DNA of 64,000 bases from Clostridiales bacterium (GCA_015056325.1 SVGL01000004.1:1-64000); one strand, 5' to 3'. Counted from the first letter of the stretch, positions 33,445 to 42,843 are shown. Notes: a model not told the origin generated them from the sequence alone. Numbers and translations: made by a program.

Positions 33445-35811
33445 ATGATGAAAGAACGAACTTTGCGAGTCCTGGAGTTCACCAAAATCCGGGAGCGCCT
33501 GGCCTCCAAGGCCATGACACCCATGGGCGCGGAGCTTTGCATGGCCCTCGTGCCCTCCTGCAACCTGCCGGAAATCGAGGCCTGGCAGGCAGAAACCGAG
33601 GAGGCCACGGTCATTCTGCAGTACCTGGGCGGCTCGCCCCTGGTGGCCTTCGAGGATGTGCGCGTGTCCATTTCCCTGGCGGAAAAGGGCGCGACGCTGT
33701 CCCCCAAGGCGCTGCTGACCATTGCGAGCCTGCTGGCATCCGCCCGGGCAGCCCGCTCCGCGCTGGATACCGAGCGGGAGAACACCCCCCTGCTGAAGAG
33801 CAAGGCCCAGGGCATCGTGTCCCTGCGCCACATTGAGCAGGATATCACCAATGCCATCATCTCCGAGGAGGAGATCGCTGATCGCGCGTCCTCCGAGCTG
33901 ATGAACATCCGCCGCCACCTGCGCGGAGCCACCGAGCGAATCAAGGAAAAGCTCAATCAGATGGTGCACAACCCCAATTTCCAGAAGTACCTGAGCGATT
34001 CCATCATCACCGTGCGCAACGACCGGTACGTTATTCCCGTGCGCGCTGACTGCCGCAGCATGGTGCCGGGTCTTGTGCATGACCAGTCTGCCACCGGCGC
34101 GACGCTGTTCATCGAGCCCATGGCGGCGGTGGAGATGGGAAACGAGCTGCGCCAGTGGGAGGCCAAGGAAAAGCAGGAGATCGAGCGCATCCTGGCTGCT
34201 TTGTCCGCTGAGGTCGCCCCTCATGCGGACGAAATGCGCGCCACGGTGGAGATCCTGGCGGAGCTGGACTTCATCTTTGCCAAGGGTCTGCTGAGCCGCG
34301 AGATGTACGCCGTCACGCCCAAGCTCAATCAGAACGGCTACCTGAACATCATCCGCGGCCGTCATCCGCTGATCGACCCGGAGAAGGTCGTGCCCTCCAA
34401 CCTGTGGCTGGGCAAGGACTTTACCAGTCTCATCATCACCGGCCCCAACACCGGCGGCAAGACGGTGACGCTGAAAACGGTGGGCCTGTTCACCCTGATG
34501 GCGCAGGCGGGCCTGCAGGTTCCAGCCGATCTGGGTACGGAGCTGGCGGTATTCGAGCAGGTCTTTGCGGACATCGGCGACGAGCAGTCCATCGAGCAGA
34601 GCCTGTCCACCTTCTCCAGCCACATGACCAACATCGTGTCCATCATGCAGGAGGTCACGCCCAAGGACCTCGTCCTCTTTGACGAGCTGGGCGCGGGCAC
34701 CGATCCCACCGAGGGCGCGGCGCTGGCCCAGGCTATCCTGACCCGGTTGCGCAACATCCGCGTGCGGACGATGGCCACCACCCATTACAGCGAATTGAAG
34801 GCCTTTGCCCTGTCCACCCCTGGCGTGGAGAACGCCTCGGTGGAGTTCAGCGTGGAGACCCTGCGGCCTACCTATCGCCTGTCCATCGGCGTGCCGGGCA
34901 AGTCCAACGCCTTTGAGATCAGCCGCAAGCTGGGCCTGATGGAGAACCTCATCGAGGACGCAAAGAAGCTGCTCTCCGGCGATTCCATCCGCTTTGAGGA
35001 CGTCATTGCCAACGCGGAATACCACCGGCAAGTTGCCGAGCGTGAGCGGGAGATCGCCCGTCAGGCCAGCGAGGAGACCATCAAGCTGCGCGACGAGGCT
35101 GAGCGCCTGCGCAAGGAGATCGAGGAAAAGCGTGAGTCTGCCCTGCGCAAGGCCAAGGAGGACGCCCGCCGCATCATGGAGCAGACCCGCCGCGAGGCTG
35201 AGGGCATCATCTCTGACCTCAAGCGCATGAAGAAGGAACAACAGAGCCCCGATGCGGGGATCAACGCTGTCCGTAAGCAGATCGAAAAGAGCGTTGACAA
35301 CCTTTCCGAGGGTCTGGTGCAGAAGGTCGATAACGGCCTTGCGCCCAAAACCGTCAAGCCCGGCGACAAGGTCGACATCCTGACCATCGGCAGCCAGGGC
35401 ACGGTGCTGGGTACGCCCAATGCTAAGGGCGAGGTCGAGGTGCAGGCCGGCATCATGAAGCTCAAGGTGAATCTTACGCAGCTGCGGCTGATCAAGGAGA
35501 AGCCTGCCGCGAACCAGAAGCCCAAGCAGTCCAGCGTGCGCATGCACACCGGCGCCATGGAACGCACCGTCCGCATGGAGTGCGACGTGCGCGGCATGAC
35601 CCTGGACGAGGCCCTGGCCCAGGTGGATATCTACCTGGACAACGCGATTCTTGCCGGCATGGGCGAAGTGAGCATCATCCACGGCAAGGGCACGGGCGTT
35701 CTGCGCAGCGGCATTCAGCAGCATCTGCGCCGCCATATGCACGTCGCCAGCAGCCGTCTGGGCGTGTATGGCGAGGGCGAGAGCGGCGTGACCATCGTGA
35801 CGCTGAAATAA
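33445..35811 (+). CDS. mutS2: MutS2 endonuclease/ribosome-collision ATPase
   Basis: 788 aa. Walker A GPNTGGKTVTLK (about 333), Walker B-like LVLFDELGAGTDPTEG, a long coiled-coil (about 515-605) and a C-terminal Smr domain with VRGMTLDEAL and HGKGTGVLR. MutS2 lacks the mismatch-recognition domain of MutS; it suppresses recombination and, in B. subtilis, splits collided ribosomes. Two adjacent ATGs are possible (33445 or 33448). Upstream is the U32 gene, downstream a small P-loop gene with a non-standard start. Confidence 0.95.
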   Translation: MMKERTLRVLEFTKIRERLASKAMTPMGAELCMALVPSCNLPEIEAWQAETEEATVILQYLGGSPLVAFEDVRVSISLAEKGATLSPKALLTIASLLASARAARSALDTERENTPLLKSKAQGIVSLRHIEQDITNAIISEEEIADRASSELMNIRRHLRGATERIKEKLNQMVHNPNFQKYLSDSIITVRNDRYVIPVRADCRSMVPGLVHDQSATGATLFIEPMAAVEMGNELRQWEAKEKQEIERILAALSAEVAPHADEMRATVEILAELDFIFAKGLLSREMYAVTPKLNQNGYLNIIRGRHPLIDPEKVVPSNLWLGKDFTSLIITGPNTGGKTVTLKTVGLFTLMAQAGLQVPADLGTELAVFEQVFADIGDEQSIEQSLSTFSSHMTNIVSIMQEVTPKDLVLFDELGAGTDPTEGAALAQAILTRLRNIRVRTMATTHYSELKAFALSTPGVENASVEFSVETLRPTYRLSIGVPGKSNAFEISRKLGLMENLIEDAKKLLSGDSIRFEDVIANAEYHRQVAEREREIARQASEETIKLRDEAERLRKEIEEKRESALRKAKEDARRIMEQTRREAEGIISDLKRMKKEQQSPDAGINAVRKQIEKSVDNLSEGLVQKVDNGLAPKTVKPGDKVDILTIGSQGTVLGTPNAKGEVEVQAGIMKLKVNLTQLRLIKEKPAANQKPKQSSVRMHTGAMERTVRMECDVRGMTLDEALAQVDIYLDNAILAGMGEVSIIHGKGTGVLRSGIQQHLRRHMHVASSRLGVYGEGESGVTIVTLK

Positions 35812-35825
35812 GGGAGGGGATTCCC

Positions 35826-36338
35826 ATCATCACCCTGATCGCCGGTACGAGCCATACTGGCAAGACATTTCTGGCGCAGCGTCTGCTGGAGAAGCACGGC
35901 TGGCCCTATCTGTCCCTTGACCATCTGAAGATGGGACTGATCCGCTCCGGTTACACCGATTTGACTGTGGAGCAGGACGATGAACTCACCGCCCTGATGT
36001 GGCCCATCGTGCGGGAAATGATCAAGACCGCCATCGAAAATGAGCAGCACATGGTCATCGAGGGCTGTTATCTGCCCTTTGACTGGCGCAAGGACTTCGG
36101 CGAGGAATACCTGCCGCATATCCGTTTTGTGTGTCTGGTAATGACCGAGGAATATCTGCGGAACCATTTTTCTGACGTGCGTCATTATGCCAGCGTGGTG
36201 GAAAACCGCGAAGAGGAGCCGGAGCTTGATCTGCCAGAACTCATCCGTGATAACGCGGCGAACCTGACCAAATGCCGCGAGCATGGCTGCGAGGTCATCC
36301 TCATTGATGACGAATATCGGGTCGAACTGCCGAATTAA
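35826..36338 (+). CDS. P-loop nucleoside/nucleotide kinase-like protein, non-AUG start
   Basis: About 170 aa. The N-terminal IAGTSHTGKTF is a Walker A motif; LSLDHLKMGLIRSG and VIEGCYLPFD follow, as in small AAA/zeta-toxin-like kinases of clostridia. The frame begins right after mutS2 but holds no ATG, GTG or TTG before the Walker motif. The strong site GGGAGGGG (35812-35819) is followed by ATT (35820), ATC (35826) and ATC (35829); ATC 35826 has the best spacing and matches where relatives begin. So either a rare AUU/AUC start is used or the sequence carries an error. Substrate unknown. Confidence 0.7.
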   Translation: MITLIAGTSHTGKTFLAQRLLEKHGWPYLSLDHLKMGLIRSGYTDLTVEQDDELTALMWPIVREMIKTAIENEQHMVIEGCYLPFDWRKDFGEEYLPHIRFVCLVMTEEYLRNHFSDVRHYASVVENREEEPELDLPELIRDNAANLTKCREHGCEVILIDDEYRVELPN

Positions 36339-36398
36339 CACTCCCTTCACACCTGTGTCACACTTCCATGTTATCCTACCCTCGGAGGTGTCCTACCT

Positions 36399-37091
36399 AT
36401 GAAAGACAAGCCTTACATCCTCATTGTGGATGATGATCCCAATATTGCCCATCTGGTGCAGCTCTATCTGGAGAAGGAGGGCTTCACCGTCAAGGTGGCC
36501 CAGCGCGGCGACGATGCGCTGAATGAGTTCCGCAAGCTTCCGCCGGATCTGATGCTCCTTGACCTGATGCTTCCCGGCGTGGATGGCTGGCAGGTGCTCA
36601 AGACCGTCCGAAAGACCAGCACCATCCCGGTCATTATGCTCACCGCGAAGGATGAGACCTTCGACAAGGTGCTGGGCCTGGAGCTGGGCGCGGACGACTA
36701 TGTGACCAAGCCCTTCGATGCCAAGGAGCTGGTGGCCCGCGTGAAGGCGGTACTGCGCCGTACCAAGGGCACGGAGGAGGAAAAGAGCGACAGCCTGAGC
36801 TTTCCGGGGCTGACCGTCAGCCTTTCCCGTTACGAGGTGTTCTACGAGGGTGAGAAGGTTGACATGCCGCCCAAGGAGCTGGAGGTACTCTACTTCCTGG
36901 CCAGCCACCCCAATCAGCTCTTCACCCGCGGCCAGCTGCTGGACCGGGTGTGGGGCTACGACATCGAGGTGGAGTCCCGCACGGTGGACGTGCATGTCAA
37001 GCGTCTGCGCGACAAGCTTCCCGAGTGCGAGAAGCATGGCTGGGGCATCACCACCATCTGGCGCAGGGGCTACAAATTCGAGGTGCAGTAA
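36399..37091 (+). CDS. OmpR/PhoB-family response regulator
   Basis: 230 aa. Receiver domain 1-118 with Asp11-Asp12-Asp13, phospho-acceptor Asp55 in MLLDLMLPG and Lys in VTKPFD; winged-helix domain about 135-230 with SRTVDVHVKRLRDKL recognition helix. Paired with the histidine kinase gene 51 bp downstream. ATG follows CGGAGGTG. A possible weak promoter (TTCACA, 17 bp, TGTTAT) lies just upstream. A terminator-like hairpin sits between the two genes and may reduce kinase expression. Signal and targets unknown. Confidence 0.93.
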   Translation: MKDKPYILIVDDDPNIAHLVQLYLEKEGFTVKVAQRGDDALNEFRKLPPDLMLLDLMLPGVDGWQVLKTVRKTSTIPVIMLTAKDETFDKVLGLELGADDYVTKPFDAKELVARVKAVLRRTKGTEEEKSDSLSFPGLTVSLSRYEVFYEGEKVDMPPKELEVLYFLASHPNQLFTRGQLLDRVWGYDIEVESRTVDVHVKRLRDKLPECEKHGWGITTIWRRGYKFEVQ

Positions 37092-37097
37092 GATCAG

Positions 37098-37128
37098 GGC
37101 CGGGCGGCGTACAGCTTCCCGGCCTTTT
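37098..37128 (+). terminator. Terminator-like hairpin between regulator and kinase genes
   Basis: GGCCGGG and CCCGGCC form a 7-bp GC stem around a 13-nt loop, followed by TTTT. It overlaps neither coding region and ends just before the AAGGAG site of the kinase gene. Confidence 0.6.
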
Positions 37129-37142
37129 AAGGAGTGTGAACG

Positions 37143-38570
37143 ATGTTTGCGCGCATCATGGCCGTGGTGCTCACGGTGATATTGCTGCTGACGACGGTTT
37201 TGTCCGGCATTGGCTGGGTGACGCTGCGGGAGCAGCAGACTGAGGTCGTCATGGAGACATTGCGCACCGAGGCCCGCGAGATTGCCTACCTGGCAGCCCA
37301 ACGGCGGTCGCTTCCCGTCTTTTTTGGAAGCAGTCAGATGGAACAGGAGTACATTCACTGGAAGGCCAGCGAGGTCTATGAGGAGTACGGCGCGTATATT
37401 CTGGTTGTGGACCGCACGGGCCGTATGATGGATAACATGAACATGGCCTATGCCGACAACCCGGACTTCGCCCAGACGCTTGACCGCGAGGACATCATGG
37501 AGGCGCTGAGTGTGGTACTGGCTGGCGAGGAAATCGACCTCCATGTCAGCATGGACGGCAACGACTATTTCACCGTGGGCATACCTTTTGTGCAGAACCA
37601 GATAGTGCGGGGCGCGGTGCTCATGCAGACGCCGGCGCAGGTGATTGAAGCCGGTGCATCGGAGCTGCTGCTGCCGGTCGTCATGGTGGCGGCGGCCGCG
37701 AGTATCCTGGCGGGACTGGTGCTGTTTTTCATTCTGCGCGGGATGATGAAGCCCCTGGCCCGACTGACAGACGCAGCCCGTGCCATGGCGGAGGGCGAAT
37801 TTGCCGTCAGGGTGCCGGAAACCAAGTCCACCCGCGAAGTGGAGGAACTCTCGGTGGCCTTCAATTCCATGGCGGATGAATTGAGTCAGGTGGAGGACAG
37901 CCGCCGCGAATTCGTGGCCAATGTCAGCCACGAGCTGCGCAGCCCCATCACGGCAATCCGCGGCTACATTGAGGGCATGCGTGACGGCGTGATCCCCCTG
38001 GAGGAGCAGGACAAATACTTGGGCATCGTGTCGGATGAGTCCAAGCGACTCAGCCACCTCATCGGCGAGCTGCTGGCCCTGTCCCGTCTGGAGCGCGAAG
38101 ACACAGACCTGGAGTGCACTGACTTTGATATCTGCGACCTGATGGAGCGGGTGTTCCTGCGCCGCACCGGCGATTTGGAAAGGCGCGGTATGGATGTCGA
38201 ATGCGACTTTGACCCGGAGCCCTGCTTCGTCCACGCGGACATGGCCCGCATTGATCAGGTGCTGGTCAATCTCATCGACAACGCCATCAAGTTCACCCCT
38301 GATGGCGGGCTGATTACGCTGCGTGTGCGGGCGGAGAACGGTCTTTGCACCGTGATGGTGGCGGACAATGGCGTGGGCGTCCTCCCGGAGGACAGGCCCC
38401 GCGTGTTTGAACGCTTCTTCACGGCGGACAGGGCGCATACCTCCGGCAAGGGCACAGGCCTGGGCCTCTCCATCTGCCAGCGCATCATGGAGATGCACGG
38501 GCAGAAGATCCGCCTGCTGGATACCGAGGAAGGCGCGGCTTTCGCCTTCACCCTGGCGCTGAAAAAGTGA
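37143..38570 (+). CDS. HisKA-type sensor histidine kinase
   Basis: 475 aa. Transmembrane helix about 5-26, an extracellular sensor region (about 27-178), second helix about 180-202, HAMP domain (about 203-256), then the phospho-acceptor His263 in NVSHELRSPI, and an ATPase domain with the N-box LVNLIDNAIKF, DNGVGV and GKGTGLGLSI. The partner is the OmpR-type regulator upstream. ATG follows AAGGAGTG. The sensor region has no motif I can name. The gene ends at a strong terminator. Confidence 0.93.
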   Translation: MFARIMAVVLTVILLLTTVLSGIGWVTLREQQTEVVMETLRTEAREIAYLAAQRRSLPVFFGSSQMEQEYIHWKASEVYEEYGAYILVVDRTGRMMDNMNMAYADNPDFAQTLDREDIMEALSVVLAGEEIDLHVSMDGNDYFTVGIPFVQNQIVRGAVLMQTPAQVIEAGASELLLPVVMVAAAASILAGLVLFFILRGMMKPLARLTDAARAMAEGEFAVRVPETKSTREVEELSVAFNSMADELSQVEDSRREFVANVSHELRSPITAIRGYIEGMRDGVIPLEEQDKYLGIVSDESKRLSHLIGELLALSRLEREDTDLECTDFDICDLMERVFLRRTGDLERRGMDVECDFDPEPCFVHADMARIDQVLVNLIDNAIKFTPDGGLITLRVRAENGLCTVMVADNGVGVLPEDRPRVFERFFTADRAHTSGKGTGLGLSICQRIMEMHGQKIRLLDTEEGAAFAFTLALKK

Positions 38571-38575
38571 ATATG

Positions 38576-38608
38576 AAAACGGACGGGCATGATGCTCGTC
38601 CGTTTTTG
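38576..38608. terminator. Strong rho-independent terminator, probably bidirectional
   Basis: ACGGACGGGCA / TGCTCGTCCGT stem with a three-base loop, flanked by AAAA on the left and TTTTT on the right, so it can act in both directions. Confidence 0.85.
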
Positions 38609-38648
38609 CGCACGTTATGCGCTGCTGATGTCTGCAGCGCGTTTTCCA

Positions 38649-38858
38649 GGCAGGAGGCCGCTTTCGCGTGTCGAAAGCGGCGCAAAGCCGCCGGGGTGAA
38701 TCGCAAATACGGCGATTCACCCCGGTCCCCCCTGGGGCGCGGCTGCATTCGGGGCGGCTCTGGTTGCAGAAGATTCCTTGAATTTCCGCTTAGCGCGGAA
38801 GGAATCCTCTGCAAAATCGCCGCTCGGGTCCTTTTGAAGGTTTCGGTGCAGCCGCGTG
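38649..38858. repeat. Cluster of large inverted repeats
   Basis: From left to right: a 9-bp stem CCGCTTTCG/CGAAAGCGG; a 14-bp stem CCGGGGTGAATCGC with GCGATTCACCCCGG; then an outer stem GCGCGGCTGCA / TGCAGCCGCG that encloses TTGCAGAAGATTCC / GGAATCCTCTGCAA, which itself encloses TTCCGC / GCGGAA. Could be a mobile palindromic unit or an RNA fold at the 3' end of the minus-strand uvrC operon. Confidence 0.6.
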
Positions 38859-38894
38859 GGGCTGTGCTTGTGCGGCTTGTTTGTTGTTTGCTGC

Positions 38895-40844
38895 TTATTC
38901 GCTGCGGGCCAGGGTATCGAAATCAAAGTGCAGCTTCGCGCCGTCGCAATCGACGTCCATGCGGCGGGCGTCGAAGGGCATCTGACAGCAGGGATTGTCG
39001 TAGCGCTGGTAGTTGTGGATGGTGATTTCTTCTCCGGCCACGATGAGGGGCTTGCCCCAGCCGCAGCGCATCTCGCCGTGGGTGGGAGAGGTGAAGGTGA
39101 AGGTGTGGGTGTCGCCCTGCAGCGCACCGGGCTTGAAGCCATCCATGAAAGCCTGGAAGGAGCTGTTCTCCTTCTCGCTGCCCATTTCGATGGCCCAGAC
39201 GGTGGCGTGGCCCTGCACCACGTATTCGTAGTCCTGAGCTTTTTCAAACATCGCGTCGCCGTCCTTGCCGTACACATGGCGGAAGAGGGCTGCATCCTTG
39301 GGCTCCCAGTAGCTGTCGCCCAGGCCCATGGAGGTCACGGCGATGTATCCCTTGCCCTTGCGGCCGAAGATGAAGCCGTCCCGCTCCACCACCTCGTCCA
39401 TCTCATGCTTGGGGAAGTAGAGGTGGCTGTTCAGGTAGTCCGCAAAATCGGGAAGCAGGCGGTAGATGCAGAACAGCGTGTTTTCATGCTGCACGGCCTT
39501 GGGCAGCACCAGGTTGCCGGCCCAGCGGTTGGGGCGGTTCTGGTACTCCAGGGAGGCGGGATTGGTGGTAAAGATCACCGCGCGTCCGCCCAGGGAAGCC
39601 GTCCAGGGGTGCTGCTGATAGCCCATGCGGCCCTTGCGGAAATCCTGGGCGCAGGAGAGGATATAGTCCTCCGTGCGGCGGGTGTGGATGTCCACCTGGG
39701 TCATGGCGGTGAAGTCCGGTGCATCGGGGCAGGGGACGCCCGCCTCGTCGCAGAGCTCATAGCGCTCCTTGTAGGCGCGGATGCGGTTGGTCATCCAGTT
39801 CCACTGGGGGAAGACCCGCAAGGAATTGTCGATGCACACCCGGTCGGAGTAGGTCTGCATGCCCCAGAAGAACATGATGTTGTCGAAATCCTTGGGGTCG
39901 ATGCCGAAAGATGCCGCGTCCGCTGCGTCCACGCTCATACGCTGGCGGGTGGACAGCTCCTTTTGCCGGTACACGTTCAGGATGACCTGAGGGAGCTGAT
40001 AATCCACGGCGGCCAGCAGCACGGCGGCGCTGCACAGGCCCTCGTTGCTGCCCTCATCAAAGAGGAAACGCATCAGGTGGGAGCAATCCTCGTGGTCGGG
40101 CTCGATGATGAAGTCGGTGTACACGCGGCCATGGGTGGTGGGCAGGTGGCCGCGAAAGCCGTGGACGGCCAGGTCGAAGATCAGCATGTCGATGAGCATG
40201 CGGCTCTTGATGCGGATGTCCTCATCCCTGGCGTAGACCATCAGATTGGTCAGGCCCAGGATGTCTTCCATGTAATAGCCCTGGGTGAGCCACTCGGCAA
40301 AGCCAAAGCGAATGCGCCAGTCCAGCCAGCGGCGCAGGAAGCTTTCGCCGTGGGTCTGATGCTCGCGGCCGGACATACCGTTGTTGGGGAAAACGGTGTC
40401 GGGGAACATCTGGCCCACCAGGTATTCGCAGCTGTAAAAGAGAATTTGGTGGTTCTCGGTGAAGAAGCAGGCCTGAATGTCGCCGGGCTCGTCCAGCCAG
40501 TACTTGAAGCCGATGAGGCTCTTTTCGATGCGCTGGGCCATCTCCTCGGGCAGGCGGGGCGTGCCGCGGTGGGCCATCAGCATGCGGATCAGGCCGGGGA
40601 TGATGAAATCCGCACAGTCCAGCCGGGTATCGATGCGGTCGAGCGCCTTGTCCATGATATGTGTGCGCAGGGGCGGCACGGTGCCGTTCTCGGCGGCCAG
40701 CTCCATCAGTGCCAGCTCATAGTACATGCCCTGGAAGGAATCCACGCCATGATAGGACTTCTGGGCCATTGCCTCTTCCACCGTGGCGGCCATGTGGGCC
40801 TTGCCGGAAGCGACCACGTCCTGCAGATATTGGAGTCTGTCCAT
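38895..40844 (-). CDS. Large protein of unknown function downstream of uvrC
   Basis: 649 aa, no signal peptide and no transmembrane segment. I do not recognise the family with certainty. Residues 130-270 are helix-rich with many aromatic residues and conserved-looking blocks FTENHQILFYSCEYL and GHLPTTHGRVY, while residues 520-649 look beta-rich. A helical toroid followed by beta sandwiches is the layout of several polysaccharide lyases, so a carbohydrate-active role is possible, but that is a guess from texture alone. ATG 40844 follows GAGGAAGGG. It lies 21 bp after uvrC and is probably co-transcribed with it. Confidence 0.7.
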   Translation of the reverse strand: MDRLQYLQDVVASGKAHMAATVEEAMAQKSYHGVDSFQGMYYELALMELAAENGTVPPLRTHIMDKALDRIDTRLDCADFIIPGLIRMLMAHRGTPRLPEEMAQRIEKSLIGFKYWLDEPGDIQACFFTENHQILFYSCEYLVGQMFPDTVFPNNGMSGREHQTHGESFLRRWLDWRIRFGFAEWLTQGYYMEDILGLTNLMVYARDEDIRIKSRMLIDMLIFDLAVHGFRGHLPTTHGRVYTDFIIEPDHEDCSHLMRFLFDEGSNEGLCSAAVLLAAVDYQLPQVILNVYRQKELSTRQRMSVDAADAASFGIDPKDFDNIMFFWGMQTYSDRVCIDNSLRVFPQWNWMTNRIRAYKERYELCDEAGVPCPDAPDFTAMTQVDIHTRRTEDYILSCAQDFRKGRMGYQQHPWTASLGGRAVIFTTNPASLEYQNRPNRWAGNLVLPKAVQHENTLFCIYRLLPDFADYLNSHLYFPKHEMDEVVERDGFIFGRKGKGYIAVTSMGLGDSYWEPKDAALFRHVYGKDGDAMFEKAQDYEYVVQGHATVWAIEMGSEKENSSFQAFMDGFKPGALQGDTHTFTFTSPTHGEMRCGWGKPLIVAGEEITIHNYQRYDNPCCQMPFDARRMDVDCDGAKLHFDFDTLARSE

Positions 40845-40865
40845 GATATCGCCCTTCCTCTTCAG

Positions 40866-42788
40866 TTATTTCGTCTTGCTGGCTTCCGCCCATTTGAGGA
40901 CGGCGTTCACCGCCGTCTTGTTCATGCCGGGAACGGCAAGCAGCTGCTCTTCTGTTGCTTCTTTGATGGCCTTGAGACTGCCGAGTTTGGTCAGCAGAGC
41001 CTTTCGCCGCTTGGGGCCGATGCCGGGGATATCCTCCAGCTGGCTGTGGATGCTTGCCTTGCCGCGCAGACCCCGGTGGTGGGTGATGCAGAACCGGTGC
41101 GCCTCATCGCGGATGCGCTGGATCAGGTGCAGCTCCGGCGTGTGGTGATCCAGGAGGATGGGCTCCTCCCGATCGGGCAGGAAGATCTCCTCCTGCTTCT
41201 TCGCCAGGCCGAACATATCCACCTCAGCGCCCATATCCAGCAGCGCCTGCCTTGCAAACCGCAGCTGCTGCGGGCCGCCGTCGATCAGCACCAAGTCGGG
41301 CAGATCGCTGAACTTGCCGCCGATAGGGGAGAGTCCTGCAGCCTCGCGCTCGGCTTTTTCCTTCAGGCCGTGCTCAAAGCGGCGGCCAAGTACTTCATTG
41401 AGGGATGCAAAGTCATTGGCGCCTTCCACCGTCTTGATGCGGAAGCGGCGGTACTCCTTCTTCGCAGCTACGCCGTCGATAAAGACGACCATGCTGGCCA
41501 CGCTCAGCACGCCCTGCGTGTTGGAAATGTCGTAGCCCTCGATGCGCCGGGGCGGCTTCGGGAGGCCCAGCGCCCTGCCCAGCGCGGCAGCCGCGCCAGT
41601 GGTGCGTTCCTCCCGGATGGAGGCCTTGGCGTTGCGCTTCTCCAGCGCGTCGGCGGCGTTCTTGGCAGCCAGGAGGATGAGATCGTGCTTCTCGCCGCGC
41701 TTGGGAGTAGCGAGGCTCACCGTCTGCCGGGAGGCGCCTGACGCGCCCTTCTGCTGCCTGAGCCATGCTTCAATCTGCTCGCGGCTGCCCTCGGGAAGGG
41801 CCTGCACCAGCACATGCCGGGGGATGAGGTTGCCGTCCTCGTAGTACTGGGTGATGAACTCTGCCAGCACCTCGCCGGGATCCTCGCTGCCCTCGCGGGG
41901 GAGAGCGAAGTGGTCGCCGCCGATCATGCGTCCGCCGCGGACGTAGAAGATGTGCACCATTGCGTCCAGACCGTCCTGGGCCAGAGCGATAATGTCCTGC
42001 TCGCTGCGGTCGGTCTGGATGGCGATCTGACGTTCCATCAGTCCTTCCACGTCGCGGATTTTATCCCGAAGTGCGGCGGCCCGCTCGTACTGCATCTTCG
42101 CAGCGCAGTCCATCATGTCCTTATGCAGCACCTTCAGCACCTGGTCGTAATCGCCGCCCAGGAAGGCCAGCACGCCGTCCATCATGTCCCAGTACTGCTC
42201 CTCGGTGCACTTGCCTGCGCAGGGGGCCATGCACTTGCCGATCTCGTAGTTTACGCAGGGGCGGCTGGGCTTTTTCAGCGGCAGCTCCTTGCGGCAGGTG
42301 CGCAGGGGGAAAACGCCCCGCACCGCCTCGATCACCTGTCGCACAGCCGTTGCGCCAATGTAGGGGCCGAAGTACTTCGCGCCGTCCTTGCCGGCGCCCT
42401 CAGGCATGCGGCGGGCCAGCTCCAGCCGGGGGAAGGGCTCCTTCAGGTTCACCCGCAGATAGGGGTAGTGCTTGTCATCCTTCAGGAGAATGTTGTAATG
42501 GGGCCTGTGCAGCTTGATGAGATTGCACTCCAGGCACAGGGCCTCTAGGTTGGAATCGCACAGCAGAATGTCGAAATCGTCGATATTGGCGACCATCGCG
42601 GCCACCTTGGGGGTATGCTCGCTGTCGCGGAAGTAGGAACGCACCCGGTTTTTCAGGTTTACCGCCTTGCCGACGTAGATGATCGTGCCCTCCGCGTCCT
42701 TCATCAGGTAGCAGCCGGGGGATTCGGGCAGCATGGCAATCTTGGTTTCCAGTTTTTCGCCCCAATATAGCTTGGCCACGGAGTTCAC
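40866..42788 (-). CDS. uvrC: Excinuclease ABC subunit C
   Basis: 640 aa. GIY-YIG nuclease domain with SPGCYLMKD and TIIYVGKAVNLKNRV (1-95), a Cys-containing block and UVR motif (about 205-240), the RNase H-like endonuclease domain with EGYDISNTQG, LVLIDGGPQQL, and C-terminal helix-hairpin-helix motifs (LEDIPGIGPKRRKALL). UvrC makes both cuts around bulky DNA lesions. The start is a GTG at 42788 with AGAGGA upstream. It has its own consensus promoter and is followed by the unrecognised gene at 38895. Confidence 0.96.
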   Translation of the reverse strand: MNSVAKLYWGEKLETKIAMLPESPGCYLMKDAEGTIIYVGKAVNLKNRVRSYFRDSEHTPKVAAMVANIDDFDILLCDSNLEALCLECNLIKLHRPHYNILLKDDKHYPYLRVNLKEPFPRLELARRMPEGAGKDGAKYFGPYIGATAVRQVIEAVRGVFPLRTCRKELPLKKPSRPCVNYEIGKCMAPCAGKCTEEQYWDMMDGVLAFLGGDYDQVLKVLHKDMMDCAAKMQYERAAALRDKIRDVEGLMERQIAIQTDRSEQDIIALAQDGLDAMVHIFYVRGGRMIGGDHFALPREGSEDPGEVLAEFITQYYEDGNLIPRHVLVQALPEGSREQIEAWLRQQKGASGASRQTVSLATPKRGEKHDLILLAAKNAADALEKRNAKASIREERTTGAAAALGRALGLPKPPRRIEGYDISNTQGVLSVASMVVFIDGVAAKKEYRRFRIKTVEGANDFASLNEVLGRRFEHGLKEKAEREAAGLSPIGGKFSDLPDLVLIDGGPQQLRFARQALLDMGAEVDMFGLAKKQEEIFLPDREEPILLDHHTPELHLIQRIRDEAHRFCITHHRGLRGKASIHSQLEDIPGIGPKRRKALLTKLGSLKAIKEATEEQLLAVPGMNKTAVNAVLKWAEASKTK

Positions 42789-42814
42789 AGTCCTCTCATG
42801 ATTGCTTTGTTGCT

Positions 42815-42843
42815 ATTATACGGGATACTTGATATGAAGTCAA
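42815..42843 (-). promoter_or_regulatory. Promoter of uvrC
   Basis: Minus strand TTGACT (42843-42838), 17-bp spacer, TATAAT (42820-42815). It diverges from the sigma-factor operon promoter about 85 bp away. Confidence 0.85.

Larger units (their letters stand above)
38571..38894. other. Convergent intergenic region with nested palindromes
   Basis: About 320 bp between two converging genes. It holds the terminator of the kinase gene, then closely packed inverted repeats: CCGCTTTCG/CGAAAGCGG, a 14-bp CCGGGGTGAATCGC repeat pair, and a three-level nested palindrome (38734-38858). No gene is seen. Confidence 0.7.
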
